From: Purshia tridentata
Taxonomy: Eukaryota; Streptophyta; Magnoliopsida; Rosales; Rosaceae
Reading direction: 5' to 3'
Assembly (NCBI GenBank): GCA_003254885.1
Contig: QANT01005476.1
Span: forward strand, 1 to 64,000
Length of the DNA: 64,000 nt
Shown one piece after another: positions 24,785 to 40,965 of this stretch; within the stretch, counting starts at the first letter, position 1; every line of letters starts with the position of its first letter. The notes under the pieces were generated by a model. It worked only from the letters and a program-made list of their open reading frames with translations. It did no database searches and was not told the DNA's origin. Position numbers and translations under genes: made by a program.

Positions 24785-27700
24785 CTACTTCACATTGATG
24801 ACATTTTTATTAGGACAAGTCCTACTATTATGCCCATTTTCTTGGCACAACCTGCACTTGTATGTTCTTCTGTTTCCATAACTATCTATACTAGACTTTA
24901 CCCCAATCACTTTAGGGCATTTCCTGCTATTATGGCCTCTTTGCAGACATGTCCTGCAATGGTGATGTCTTCTAACCGTGCTTTTGTGATTGCTCAACCT
25001 TGACTTCGGACAGGTTCTTCTGTTATGGCCCTTTTCCCCGCATGCGCCACACCTGAACTGCCTATTTATCAAGCTACCCTTTAGTTCTGGGCAGTAGTGT
25101 CTCCTATGCCCCTCACGTCCACAGTTTCTGCAATAAAATTTTACTCCTGCATCACAAACAGGAAACAGATTGAAGTCAAGTTTAATACCATAAAAATAAA
25201 AAAACTTGTCCTGTATCTATAAGGTGACTATGTTTTCCTCATTGAACGGGGAAAAAATAACATTAACAGCTAGCACAACAATGTAAGGTTACATAATGTA
25301 CAAGTACTTAACAATGGACGGACACAGTGTATATGAATTCAACTAAAAGCTGTCTGCAGTAAACCTGCAATGGAGTATAAGAACTGACCCTTCATGGAAA
25401 TGCTCCTTTTGCGACGGTTTTCTGGGTCACTAAAGAAAGCTTTTAAAGTTTCAGAAGCACGCTTTCTTGCTGCAGCAGTTCCCTTGGCTTTCTGCAATGC
25501 ATATAAAAAATGTAGTTGCAAATGAATGTTTCAGCACAGATTTTCTTTCAGTTTCAAACAGTCAGTGCACAAGTTGCAGAGCACTTCGATAACTGTCATA
25601 TAGCTTTGCACCTCACTTCCAAAAACTAAAATGAAAAATCATTGCTTAATTTATTTATTTTTGGACGGACATCGCTTAACTTGATGCCTGGTTCAGCTTC
25701 TTTTAAGTACTTCCAGCCTCAACCATATGACATAAAATATAAAGTTACTTTGTGCAACCTTCCCTGCAGCAAAACAATCAAGAACAATAGGAGTTGTGGA
25801 AGCCTTGATTTTGTGATTGTCATTTTTATCATAAGTCATGAAACCCTCTATGCAAAGACGTTTTAAGTAATTTAGTTAGCAACAAAGCTCTGTAGAAAAT
25901 AGAAAAACAATCTGTTTTAACGTATCAAAACAAATGAACAGCCATCAAAGATAAATATCAGAAGTTCCACAGAGTAATTAATCTTGAAGTACCAAACCTT
26001 AATTGCAGCCACTCTTTGAGCATGAAGCATAGGATCACGATGGATGATCTTCATTCTCTTACTAAATAGACCAGTTTTGGCATTCAGACTCTGCAATCAT
26101 CCAGCTAGACAAAGAAGATTAAATTCATGATATGGCCGCTAAATAATGTCCTATATTTTTTTAAGTAACATTTTAAGTAAGATATGCAAATTACAAGTGA
26201 GCTTTTAATCTGAACCTTACTTTGAAAATAAAGGTGTCTCAGTAGGGTTATGATAGCTACAACTGCAGGTATCATATATAGTTCCACTTTGCAATTAATA
26301 TGCAATAAAATACATACTCATGTCATTTTTCTACATGCAACATGTCAGGTAAGGTAGAAGTAGACAACTAACTTTTAGAGACCGGCTGATCTTCAGTCCA
26401 ACTTCAGGAGGTGGTGACTGGTATACTCGCTTTGATTTTCTCTTGACATCCAGCTTTATGTCTAAATTGTCAACTTCATCATCTTCCTTCATCTTGAGCG
26501 GAGAACTGGGAGGAGAAAACAAATTTAAAATTTTAACATTTCAAAATTGTAAATCACTCTGCATCCCAAAGAACTCAAACATTAGACACGTACAAGCTAA
26601 AAGTAAAAAATCGACTTAAAACTAAATCAATGAAAGCTACAGGGCCTCATATTAACCTCATAGTTTCTAATTATAAATCTTTTCTGTGTGATTGTGAATA
26701 TCACCTGTTTAGGTTTAAAATATCACTCAACAAAGAAGTAGGTCAAAACTTGAATGAGTTATTGGTTTGATCAGGACGTCTATAGCAGAATTACATGGTC
26801 AGATTAAAAAAGACTAAAAAAGGTAGCGGTTAAATTGTTACATATTAGATGCTAAATACAAGCTACAGCAATGAAAATTATAAATTTGGAAATCAAACCA
26901 AGAGTGTAAGATAAAGTAGGAATGTTAAGAAGTTACATTGAGCGGGCTTTCTCCCATGGCCGTTCATCAATTGCCTCTTCCCATATGACACAATCTCCTG
27001 AGCACTGCCGACAAGTCATTATGCCCTGCTACAATAAGTGGAAGGTTAACAATATATTGAATTTCCCTTGAAAAATCAATGCCTTATTCCTTCATAATCA
27101 TTATAAATAGTTACCATCCATCTAAGAAGCCCATTATCATCCAACCCCAAATAAATGAAAGATAAGAGATTCAGGAAGAATAATGTTGGAAAAAAATATT
27201 AAACAGAAAATAAGCAATTGTGTGTTGTCTCATAATCTGATTCATATGGCATCATTCGAATTACCTAAATGGATTAGATTGAATTTGAAAGGGTTTATCT
27301 GAAGCACAGTACTCTCCTTAGTATTCGGTGCATATTCTTCTCATGTTTTATTGGTGAGGAAATTTATACAATAAACCGAAGCACATACCTTCCCAATACA
27401 CTGTGAACAGTCTGATCTGGACCTTTCTATACCACATTCTGAGCAAGGAGTATAGCCCCTCCCCCGGCAACTTGGGCAAGGTAGCTCTCTGATATACTGA
27501 CCATTTGGGCCGACCCAGGATCTTGGTTTGCGTGCACCAAAACTAGCATTCCTTAAAAGTAAGATAGAATCAACTGAATATCAGGTGTCTTGCTTACGGA
27601 CAAAAAATGCTAAAACTGCAAAATTAATGATTGAATACGGTCAATGAAGAAGAAAGCAGGCAAACTTAACCATTCACATAGATGCTTTGGATAATCTTTA

Positions 27701-28183
27701 GCTGTAAACAATGCCTAGTTGTAGTCTCTTCTAATTAGCAAATATTTAGCCAATAAGATCCGAAACCCACAAACAGGTAATCCGTTGGAAGGCAGAGAAT
27801 TGCACTATAAGCAAAAAAAAGGAAGAAAATCCATATTTAATGGAAATTAAAAACTTACAAACTCACCTTGGCTTTAGATAGACCTCGAGCCCGAACAAGT
27901 CCTCGGAAGGATCATAACCTAACTGCGATTACAACAACAGAACACCACCAATGAAGAAAATGCAGTAAGAGTTTCCAAAAAAAATGTAAAGGAGTTTGAG
28001 AGAAAGAGAGAGTGCCTGCGTTGTTTTGGGCAATGAAACAGAATCGTCGTTGGTTGAAGAGGAAGTGGCTCTGGGCAAGAAGGTAAAAGTCCTTCTCTTG
28101 GAGTGGAGGAAGAGCAAGAAGAACCGCACGTTCTTGTGCCTCCATTGCGGTGCGAGACCTAAGGAACACAGCGATGACGACAT
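24785..28183 (-). CDS. DnaJ-type zinc finger / NUMOD3 / four CCHC zinc knuckles, predicted plastid protein
   Basis: I know of no assigned function. Minus-strand exons, 5' to 3': 28183-28016, 27922-27867, 27551-27389, 27025-26937, 26505-26373, 26090-25998, 25491-25389, 25146-24785; 388 aa, all in frame. The first 45 residues (MSSSLCSLGLAPQWRHKNV, then basic and Ser-rich) look like a chloroplast transit peptide. A DnaJ-like cysteine cluster follows, with CPSCRGRGYTPCSECG, CSQCIGKG and CRQCSGD. Then comes a basic segment matching the NUMOD3 DNA-binding motif (AAARKRASETLKAFFSDPEN). Four CCHC knuckles close the protein (CRNCGREGHRRHYC, CGACGEKGHNRRTC, CRTCLQRGHNSRKC, CRLCQENGHNSRTC). The layout suggests nucleic-acid binding in the plastid (inference). 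Intron 1 seems to use a GC donor. An in-frame ATG at 28261 would add 26 residues. The gene shares a 274-bp promoter region with WHIRLY1. Confidence 0.82.
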
Positions 28184-28457
28184 TTGACATGAAAAAGAAC
28201 CGAAGCAGAGAGAGCTACAAATGGCTTCAGAGTTCAGAGTGAAGAAGGAGCCATTTGCCATTGTGACGTCTCAGTCTCACTTGTGGCTGAAAAAGAGACA
28301 AGCGAGCGCGCGTTTTTATGATGAGCTCATGATTATATGGGCTTGGGCCCAAATGTCAGGCCCATATTTCGGCCCGCCATCGCTTAAAGAAAAGGAATTA
28401 AAACATAGCCGGGAAAAGAGATAGACGGAGAGGGAGAGAGAGAAAGGAGTGTTAAGG
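28184..28457. promoter_or_regulatory. Compact bidirectional promoter with site II (TGGGCC/T) motifs
   Basis: Only 274 bases separate the divergent starts of the zinc-finger gene (-) and the WHIRLY gene (+). Positions 28336-28376 hold a cluster of TGGGCT, TGGGCCC, AGGCCCA and GGCCCG. Such site II elements are known TCP-factor targets in plant genes for organelle and ribosome proteins, and both genes here encode predicted plastid proteins. A purine-rich GAGA tract at about 28425-28446 precedes the WHIRLY start. Bidirectional activity is an inference from spacing. Confidence 0.65.
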
Positions 28458-30778
28458 ATGCTGAAGCTACACTCGCTACCTTCTTCTCTAGTGACTGCCC
28501 AAAACCCTAATCACTCTCTTTCTTTGGAGCTCTCCAGCAGAGTTAGGGTTTTCAGCACCAACCCTTTTGGCTTCGCTCCGAGTTTGGCCTCGTCGAGGAA
28601 GAGACTCTCCGTGAAATGCCGCCAGTCAGAGTACTTCGACCAGAAGAGGTTCACCCCCCCTTCTCCTCCTCCAAACAACAACTCTTCCTCCGCTTCAGAA
28701 ACTCCCGCCGGAGGTACTTAATTTTTTCTGCAACCAAACAGCGGGTTGAAGTGGTTAAATGAATTATATAAAAATAGTGATAATTCTTCTATTTTCTTTT
28801 ATTTCAGAGCCAAAAGGAGGGTTAATTTGAATTTCCATATTTATATTGATGTTAATAAATGTATTCGTTGGTTGGTTTGTGTGTGTAGCTACTGCGTCGC
28901 CGCCTAGGTTTTATGTGGGTCACTCGATATACAAGGGAAAGGCAGCTCTTACAGTAGAGCCCAAAGCTCCAGAGTTCACAGCTTTAGATGTATGTTTGAT
29001 TTGTTTGATACTTCATTTGGTCTTTATAAACATGAAACTGTGTTTATGGTATAGAGGGTCTGATTGTTTTTTCTGTGATGGTTTGGTGTCTTGGGGCAGT
29101 CAGGAGCATTCAAACTGTCCAGGGAAGGCTTTGTGCTACTTCAGTTTGCTCCGGCAGCTGGTGTTCGTATGTATGATTGGAGCAGAAAGCAGGTGATTCA
29201 CCCTGCTTGTGTAATAATGAATAATGTGTGGGTTCCCTGTCTAAACTAAACCTTCTCTAGTTGATGCAAGTTCGAAATTATCTGGTTGTAAGTATGTGTC
29301 TGGTTGCCACTTACCATAATTGGAATTGTGATCATAAATGTATGCAAAGTGACACTTTGATTTGTGCAGGTGTTCTCACTATCTGTGACAGAAATTGGAA
29401 GCCTGGTTAGCCTTGGCCCAAGGGAGTCCTGTGAATTTTTCCATGATCCTTTTAAGGGGAAAAGGTGAGATGCTATCCTCTCTATGTCTACTTCATTTTA
29501 TATATTGGAGAATGGGATTTTGAACTCCTTGGTGACCTCCCCTGTTTTTGCCTTATCATGGATTTCAATAAATCTGATAGTGATACCCGTGTTGTAGATG
29601 AATATGTAATCAGCATACACTAAATACAAATATCATCTTCTTATTTTGAAATCATAGGGATGTTTTCATAACCAAAAAATTCTAGTTTATGATTCATTGT
29701 AACTGCAATAAGCTTGGTACCTGCGGCCTTCACTATATATGTGATATCCGTTTATGTAAATACACATGATCATTTTGCCCTGCTGTCTCGTACATATTGC
29801 GCTGCACCTTGTCATTTACATGATTACATTTTATAAATAATTATATAGAAAATTCTAAATAATAAATTATATAGAAAATTGGTCTGTTCTGCAGTGATGA
29901 GGGCAAGGTCAGAAAGGTGTTGAAGGTGGAGCCTCTTCCAGATGGATCTGGCCATTTCTTTAACCTCAGTAATCCTCTTTTTCCTTGAAATCTTGACAGT
30001 GTACAGTACACTATTCTTGGCCTTATTATGCCATAATATGTGATTTGATGCAATTTTCAATTAACTTTTGAGTATATTAGTATGTTATTAGTACATCAAT
30101 ACTTTAGACAAACTTTCACATTTGTTCATCAAAGTATAGACTTTTTGGTTATAATACACAAGTATGCTGCATGGTCAAACATCGGATGCATTTTGCAGAA
30201 TTTTGGTTTTCAAGCTTTTGAATGTGAGTAAGTCAGTAACTTAGGGATTCTGTTTTATCAATGTAATATCAATAATGTATTACTTACCACATACTTATAC
30301 CACCTTACGTGTTGTCACTTTAGTGGATATGGTTCTTATTCTGTTTAGCATTACTGATAATATTTACCATTTGTAACCCATTTATTTTACTTATTGCTGC
30401 TACTCATGTGTTTCAACATATATTCTGTTTCTGTTATCATTGTGGCATTTATTCAAGGTGTTCAAAACAAGCTTATCAACTTGGATGAAAGCATTTATAT
30501 TCCTGTCACCAAAGCAGAGTTTGCTGTTCTCACTGCAGCTTTCAATGTATGATCTCTCTCGTCCTCTGAGCCTGCTTTTTAGGCTGAAAATATCCTCTAT
30601 ACATGCGAGTTTGCTGAATTATAGCCAGTCATGACTCACATCTTTTTGTTCTTTGCAGTTTATCCTGCCATACATTTTAGGTTGGCATGCCTATGCAAAC
30701 TCTATAAAACCAGAAGAGTCAAGCCGTGCCAATAACACCAATCCTAGATATGGGGGAGACTTTGAATGGAACCGATAA
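28458..30778 (+). CDS. WHY1: WHIRLY single-stranded DNA-binding protein, plastid WHY1 type
   Basis: Tetrameric ssDNA-binding protein that protects organelle DNA from illegitimate repair and can also act in the nucleus. Exons 28458-28713, 28889-28989, 29100-29192, 29370-29464, 29895-29968, 30458-30546 and 30659-30778 give 275 aa. Residues 1 to about 80 form a transit peptide with a Pro/Asn/Ser-rich stretch ([14 protein letters not shown]). The whirly domain begins at [20 protein letters not shown], containing the KGKAAL motif needed for ssDNA binding and higher assembly. It continues through [20 protein letters not shown] and ends with [15 protein letters not shown]; the acidic/aromatic tail is GGDFEWNR. 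The long plastid presequence favours the WHY1/WHY3 class over mitochondrial WHY2. The start is the first ATG in frame. The gene is divergent from the zinc-finger gene upstream. Confidence 0.92.
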
Positions 30779-33382
30779 TGAATTTTGCAGGACCTCACAA
30801 GTGCAAACGATTTTCATTTGATCTCAACCTCGTGGTGAAACTTGTATCTTTGTATCTGTCTTTGTTATTAGAATTCCTAAAATTTTGGATATATATATAT
30901 ATAAGCTATGTCGTTATGCAAAGTTGAGTACAGATTGAAGAAATGAAGTGGTTGACCACGTTCTTTTATCAGTCCCTGAGCTTTTTATGAGATCATCAGT
31001 CTTTTTCTAGTCGTGTGAGTCAATGCCAAAATCATCTCATGCCTCATTTTCATCATCATTTTTTTCTGTCGAAAACAACTTCATTAAAAGGGTAAAAGAG
31101 CACGCAAGACGGAGGCCCAAGGCCTTTAACAAACATATAAGGCCCAAGGCCACATTTTCGTTTACTTTATCTGCCCTGATAAAGCCCTATTGGTCGAAAT
31201 TAACGTCTCTGGAAGTCCAGTCCAGAGTCCAAATTTCAGAATATTCTTTATTTGAATTTTTATCCACATTATTCCACGTTGCTAGCTGTGTAAGAAAATA
31301 AAAAATAGACGATTCTATTTAAGCTTATAAAATTGCTCGTTTAACCCCCATTTTTAGTTGAGTTAGTAAGCTCTTGGAAAGGACCATTCACATTTCACAC
31401 AAGTTTTTAATTTTATTTCTCATTTCACATTTTATGATTTTAAAATATTACTTTTGATCAAGCGATCTTAGAAAATGGAGGATTCGGGTGTGCGGTGGTA
31501 AATGCTCAAAACCATTAAAGCAACAAAGTTCACACAACTTATTATAGTTATTAGTTTTGTTTTAACTGCAAATTATCTTTATACATGAAAACTACTATCG
31601 TTGTGAAGCTTGTTTGTGTTGCCATTAATTAGAATTATATTATTACCCAACAAAGACAGTGTGTCAGCCTTTCATATCCTATAGAAATAATTAAAAAAAA
31701 ATCACAAGTCAATAAGTAACAAAAATAATAAAGAATGGGCGTGTCTGTATCCATGAAGTTTCTGTGCAACATATATTATAATTTCCAGCAAGAAATGGTT
31801 GTGCATGATCCAACCCCAATTGACTAATATATTGTTTTAAACTATACTACTTCACAAAACGTCATGCAATTATGTAATATTTCATTTAGACGAAAGAAAA
31901 CAAATTGTTGGTCGCTATTTATTTTAATCCGATGGCTAATCTACTTAATTAAATATTCGGAAAAGTTAAGTAGACTGATTTGTATCCCATATGAGGTTGC
32001 AAAGAGTCGTCCCTGCATTTTAGTCGTAACCGTACAATAACGATCCAGGAGAAATTTAGCTATAATAATAATATGTCAATATTTTAATTTGTTATAAATA
32101 AATTAGTTTTATAGTATATCTGCATTTGAATAAATGAAGCACAGTACTGCATCATTCAGCAAAATAAAGTGTAGTAGTAATTAATCATTTTCTTGAGGTA
32201 TATTTTCATTCTAATTAATTAGCTATATTGTGTTTATAATTAAAAACATGCCCAATTTCTGCAGCCATTGTATTTTAGTGTGCACTGCAGCACACGATGT
32301 TGATTTATGTTTAATGAGTAATAATGCTATGCGGAACCAAAAAAATGTTCATAGAGATTACAGAGTGTCAATTTTCACTATAAAATAGCACGCCTACACG
32401 TATATATGCACTACGTGTGAGACATATGATGTTTAATCATAAAAAAATGAATTGATCTCATTTATAAGTTTTTAATTCTAACTCATGGTGTAATAACTTT
32501 TGCAGAAAGTGAGAAGTTAAAATTTGAAACTAATTTTTAATCTAATAACTTTCACAGAAAATGAGAATTTTTTTTTTTTTTCACTATAAATATATATAAC
32601 TTAATTTTTAAGGAGTGTTTTAAAAAAAAATTTATAATGTTATTCAAGTTTTTCAGCAAAAAAAAATATTACGCAGATTTGATACGAATCAACTATATTG
32701 GTTGGAAGCTCTGTTTGAGCCTCTGAAGAGGCGTTGACTGGCGTGAAAATAGATGGACTAGTTTCATCATAATCATGTGCTTAAAGTGCTTTAGCTTAAA
32801 GTAGCTAGACTTATGATCAAAGTTTGGTAGATCGACTAAGATTTACCTAATCTAATTAAACTTACACAACTGATTGGCATGGGTGATCGATCACATTAAA
32901 TTAAGAACATCCAATGAAATTCAGCAAATACTGCTATAGTTAGTCTTATATTATATACTATAGTATACTTGAGGTCAGTCCATTAATTAATTTATTAAAT
33001 GTGTAGTGGATAATTTAGTTTCAGATACTTGAATAAGCATCCATTTGTCCATTGACCTAGGTTTATATAATAACAACCCCACTTGGATTAATTCACTAGG
33101 AATCTTGTGTATAACACGTTTGAAGGTTTTGTAGATTCATGAGTGAGTGGCTTCCTAATCATGTACCTGTGAACCATCAAACCGTTGGTTCGAGCTGTCA
33201 ACAACACCCTTGACCCTACTTTTAGTTTTTTTCTATATAACCAGTTGCCTTCTTAATTAGATTTTGTAATGAAGTGTACGTTCAATATTAGTTAGAGTTA
33301 AAATCGGAATAAGATATACATTTCTTGTACTGTGTAACAAGTTAGATTTAATTAAGTTCTCATAAGTGACTATGGACGTTGA

Positions 33383-33385
<3 letters not shown>

Positions 33386-33451
<66 letters not shown>
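33386..33451. repeat. (CT)33 microsatellite
   Basis: Perfect CT dinucleotide run of about 33 units in the WHIRLY-WRKY spacer. It creates an artificial Arg-Glu open frame on the opposite strand. Confidence 0.95.
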
Positions 33452-33455
<4 letters not shown>

Positions 33456-36400
33456 GTATGACAATTTCTTAAGATGGATATATGTAATGTAATTGTTGAT
33501 ACTACGATCGACATTAACTATTATTATTCTCATACTATTATATATATAGTCATAAAAGGTCACGCAAATTAAAATGTGTACATCAATTGAGTATGTACAT
33601 ATATTTTTTCTTTACAGTTATTTTATCACGTGAGCACACGTACATGATGGATAAATTTGAGAACAAATTATAAATATAATCATCCCTAGCTACTTCAACA
33701 TATTAGTGGTACAAATTTAAATGGTTCATATATATATGCATGATTCTAATTAGTTAATGACAACAATTTATAGTTTTAAAACGTGAAATTTAAACTTCTG
33801 TGGGATATATATATATAGCATGTACACCCACATTTGTAGTCATTTTGTAATGTATGTGTACTCGAACTTTGGTTTTTTCCTTCTTCAAGTAAAGAGTTAA
33901 AAAATAGAAGGATTTTTTATAGGTCTAGAGCTAGCTACTCTCCAATGTAAATAAATAAAGAGATAGTTTCTCTCTCCATTGAATCAATTTTGTGCAGCTG
34001 TCTGATAAGTGAGTTTTAAAATCCATATAGTAGGACTTGCTGACTGCTGAATCTTAATTAATTTCCTCAATTTTGTCCTTTGTTTTTACTTTGTCTTCTG
34101 CATAGAAAGTTACAGTTTTGGACTATTCATTACTAAATATAGAATAAATACTATTCAATTGTATTCCACTAAACTTGCCTTATCAATATCTACACGTAAT
34201 GAATAGATTAAGAAGGAAGCATCTTTGAGTCTCTCAACCTTATGAAACTTATCTTCTATTTTCTCTTGCGACCGGCCAACTTCTTCACAAGCCACTTTCA
34301 TCAAATGGAATTTCTGTCTTATATTCGTTTTATGCTCTAAATTAAATTTGGCCATATATATAGACCGTAACTGACCTCTAGCTATTTTTTAAAGTCTTAT
34401 TTGTGCAAGTTTCCAAGTAATTCTATGCCCCTAAATGTTTTATAAATTTAGGTGACAATCAATTATGTGGCTCAGAGAATTTTACACAAAACTTTATTTT
34501 GTCGAATATTATTCAAGCTTGTTATTTTCTTCATTTCGCTGAATATTATTCAAGCTCTTTTTTTTCTTAATTTAATCACCAATTCATAAGCTGATGAGAC
34601 CTTAATTAGTGAGCAAATTAAGAGATCGATCGATCCATGTCTTTGTCAATGCAAAATCTATTTTCTATTCAAATACATCCAGTACGTCTGTGCATATGTC
34701 AAGAGACTATTGACATATTCATTTAATTAAGCAAATTAAAAATACAAATGAATAAGAAACCAGGCTTGCTTTTGGGGACATATATGTTCATCATTTTCAA
34801 ATATTCTCGCTGCTTAAAAAAAAAAAAATTATTGATAAGTTGAAGGTGTTATATATTACAAGGGACAGATAGCTGGAAGTTGGAATAATTATATACATGA
34901 ATATATGCTCCAATAGTTGCCAACAATTTCCATAAATATACTACAAATTAATGAGGCTTTTGAAAGGTCAGAACTATGGTTTTTATTTAAAACAGAATTA
35001 ACTGAGGCAACCCAAAATTATTGATGTTAATGATATTGCATGGTGGCACGTTGCAGATGGATGTTATTAGATTAGCAACTCCAAGTAACAAAGGATTAGC
35101 TAATATCATTTTAATAACACAATTTGATATATATGATAGTAAACTATGATTGCATATTAATTTACACGTGGGTCTGTTGTTTTTCCCTTCGCATTGGTTG
35201 CTGCACAGCGAAGCCTTCCGTTTCAATTTGATGAACTCGATCTATATGATATTAGTAGATTAAGAAATTCCAAAAACTGGAGTCACAGCAGGTTATATGA
35301 AAATTTCAAAATTGATGGGTCTGCTGCCCTTTAATTAATTATTTACTTATCTATATTGGCAAGTAACATAATTAATTAAATAATTCATAGAAAAGTACAA
35401 TTTCTTCCCTAAGTCTTAAGTAATAATAACAATCCCTATTGATATTCTTTTGTTGACCTAAACACTAGTCCGTGCACACAGAAAGACACATACGCACAAA
35501 ACTCCATGTCTTAATTACCATATGGTTTATGATCGATAATTTTGAATTTTTATTAGCCACAAATCATTTGACTAATGCTAGATATCTCATATCTATATAT
35601 AACATCTCTTTTAATATGAATGAAGCCTAATTACATACATGATCGAGTAGTGATGAGTTGACATAGGTCGTGCTTATGTGAGAGATATGATCCACAATGT
35701 AAATAATTTAAAAATTAATAGGTTTTTGAACATAAATTATCATTAATTTTCAATCATGCATGCTCCATGTATATCAAATGTTAAAAAACTTAGGGATAAC
35801 TACTATATATATTGAAAATTTTAACACATGTACGACCCTTATTTTTCTAAATTGTGACATATATATATGTTTTTTTGTAATAATGAATAAATTTCTTTTA
35901 AAATAAAATAACGTCTCCTCTTGTTTATAAAGAAGTTAATTATTGAAGAATATTGAAATAATGATACGTACGTGTAAAGTAAGCAAGATTAAAAATTACA
36001 CCGAAAGAAATTAATTGCACCGAAAAATCTAATGAACGTATGGAGGAAGTCCCTAGAGTCAAGGTTGATGACGGCGGATCATGAGGTTTGACCCAAATAT
36101 GCCGTCGTGTGACGTTTTACACACTTGCAAATCTTCAACCTGACTGGTAGATTAGGTCCTTCAAATTAATGGTCCTCCTCTATCTCTCTTTCTCTCTCAA
36201 CAACGTTGAAATTGAACTTTCGTTTGTTTGTTTGTTTATATATAATAATAAATAATTTCATGTAATTAAGTTAATGGTCCTCCTAAATTAAAATATTGAA
36301 TTGCTTCTTGGAGGGTATTTGGCTATATATCTAATGCCTGGCTCCTCTTTAAAAAACAACTGTGATTGCCTGATTGGAGGCGTTTGACATTTCTCAATGA

Positions 36401-36531
36401 GCTAGCTAGCTAGCTACTAGCCTACTAGTATATATAACATGCATATATATATTCAGATTGCAGAAGATAAGCACTGCAGGGTATATATAATTAATACTGA
36501 TTAATACACATAATTAAAGTCAAAATCTATA

Positions 36532-36532
<1 letters not shown>

Positions 36533-36564
<32 letters not shown>
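36533..36564. repeat. (CT)n tract in the WRKY72 leader region
   Basis: CT run of about 16 units, ending about 40 bases before the WRKY ATG and followed by alternating TA and a short GAGAGA. Pyrimidine dinucleotide tracts are common in plant core promoters and 5' leaders. A leader position is inferred. Confidence 0.85.
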
Positions 36565-36565
<1 letters not shown>

Positions 36566-36602
36566 ATATATACATATATATATAGAGAGAGGCCAAAGCG
36601 CT

Positions 36603-40002
<3,400 letters not shown>

Positions 40003-40965
40003 TCGTTTGAATTCTCAATGTATCACAAGGGAGCTTGGTTTTGTTAATTAATTGCCACTTTCGTATAAAGGTGTTACACATGCATATCGTATAAATTAAA
40101 TACGTACAGGTTGTAAAATTTTATGTAGTTAATTAATAGAATTGACATCATAATTTGTTGTGAACTGTTATTTCATTTTCAGGGTAGTGATAGTGACACT
40201 CCAATTTTAGTTTCATGCACTCCATTATGTGAGTACAGACAAATTGTAAAATATTCAATTTGGAGGGCAATAAACTTGGAGTGCCATTATTGTATTCCTA
40301 ATTTCAAACCTTTTCTTTGTGTGAGCAATTTCAAACAATTTTTTTACTTCTATTACTGTGGTTTATTAGTCAATGTCTCTATGAACCCATTGATTCACAT
40401 TTTCTGGGCCAGGCCCAAATGAATGCTTTTTTGGGGCCAAAGCCCAAATGCATTCCGAAGAGAACTGGTGATGAGTAAGACGTCACACGTATCCAGTGCG
40501 TACACATGGCAAAGCTTGCTTCATGCATGCAGAAACCGGCAAACTGTTTCTGGAGGAGAATTATGATCTGAGTTTTTATAGAACAGAATTCAAACCCAAT
40601 TCCTGAAACCATTGGAAGCACAAATTTTGAGGTACCTAATATCCTTACGTATTTTTCTTGATCTTCTTTCTTATCAAACAATTTATGTTTTTTATTTTTC
40701 TCAATTAAATATGTGCAAATTTATAAGATGGAATGGGAACTTTGCAATGATATCTTGATCGATCCCTTTAATATGATTTTCTTACTTATTATTTAGATTT
40801 ATTATGTTAACGAACATAATTCGCACAAATAAAATCGATTATGGTTTTTGAACTAGATTAACGGATTAATTAATTAATTCTAGTATTCCAGTAAGTACAT
40901 TGTGACTTTGTATGAAGACATTGAATAATTAATTTATTCCAATAATTTCTGGGTTCAGTGCACGT
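40003..40965. other. WRKY 3' flank and KIN-gamma copy 1 promoter
   Basis: From about 40083 this stretch is homologous to DNA upstream of KIN-gamma copy 2 (about 43340 on), so the left edge of the duplicated unit falls just after the WRKY72 gene. A cluster of TGGGCC, AGGCCCA and AAGCCCA (about 40404-40450) looks like site II elements; the corresponding place in copy 2 keeps only TGGGCC. About 135 bases (roughly 40160-40300) have no counterpart in copy 2. Confidence 0.65.

Larger units (their letters stand above)
30779..36602. other. Gene-poor spacer between WHIRLY and WRKY genes
   Basis: About 5.8 kb of AT-rich DNA with no recognised gene. The only longer frames (for example 34155-34355 on the minus strand) show no domain I know and no exon partners. 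A long (CT)n tract lies at 33386-33451. The right 1 kb is probably the WRKY72 promoter, with TTGAC W-box cores (TTGACC at 36088-36093, others near 35454, 36383 and 36516 in either orientation) and a TGACG core near 36110. I saw no LTR pair or terminal inverted repeats. Confidence 0.5.

Noticed and set aside
27912-28190. Minus-strand frame beginning MSNVVIAVFL at the zinc-finger gene start
   Set aside because: It overlaps the exon 1 frame that gives a transit peptide and joins in frame to the downstream exons. This frame does not continue.
33257-33563. Open frames rich in alternating Arg and Glu
   Set aside because: Translation of the (CT)33 microsatellite; not a protein-coding signal.
34155-34355. 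Minus-strand frame of 66 codons starting MAKFNLEHKTNIRQ
   Set aside because: It is the most protein-like frame in the large spacer, but it has no recognised domain, no adjoining exons and no promoter context. It could be a degenerate gene piece, and the evidence is too thin to annotate.
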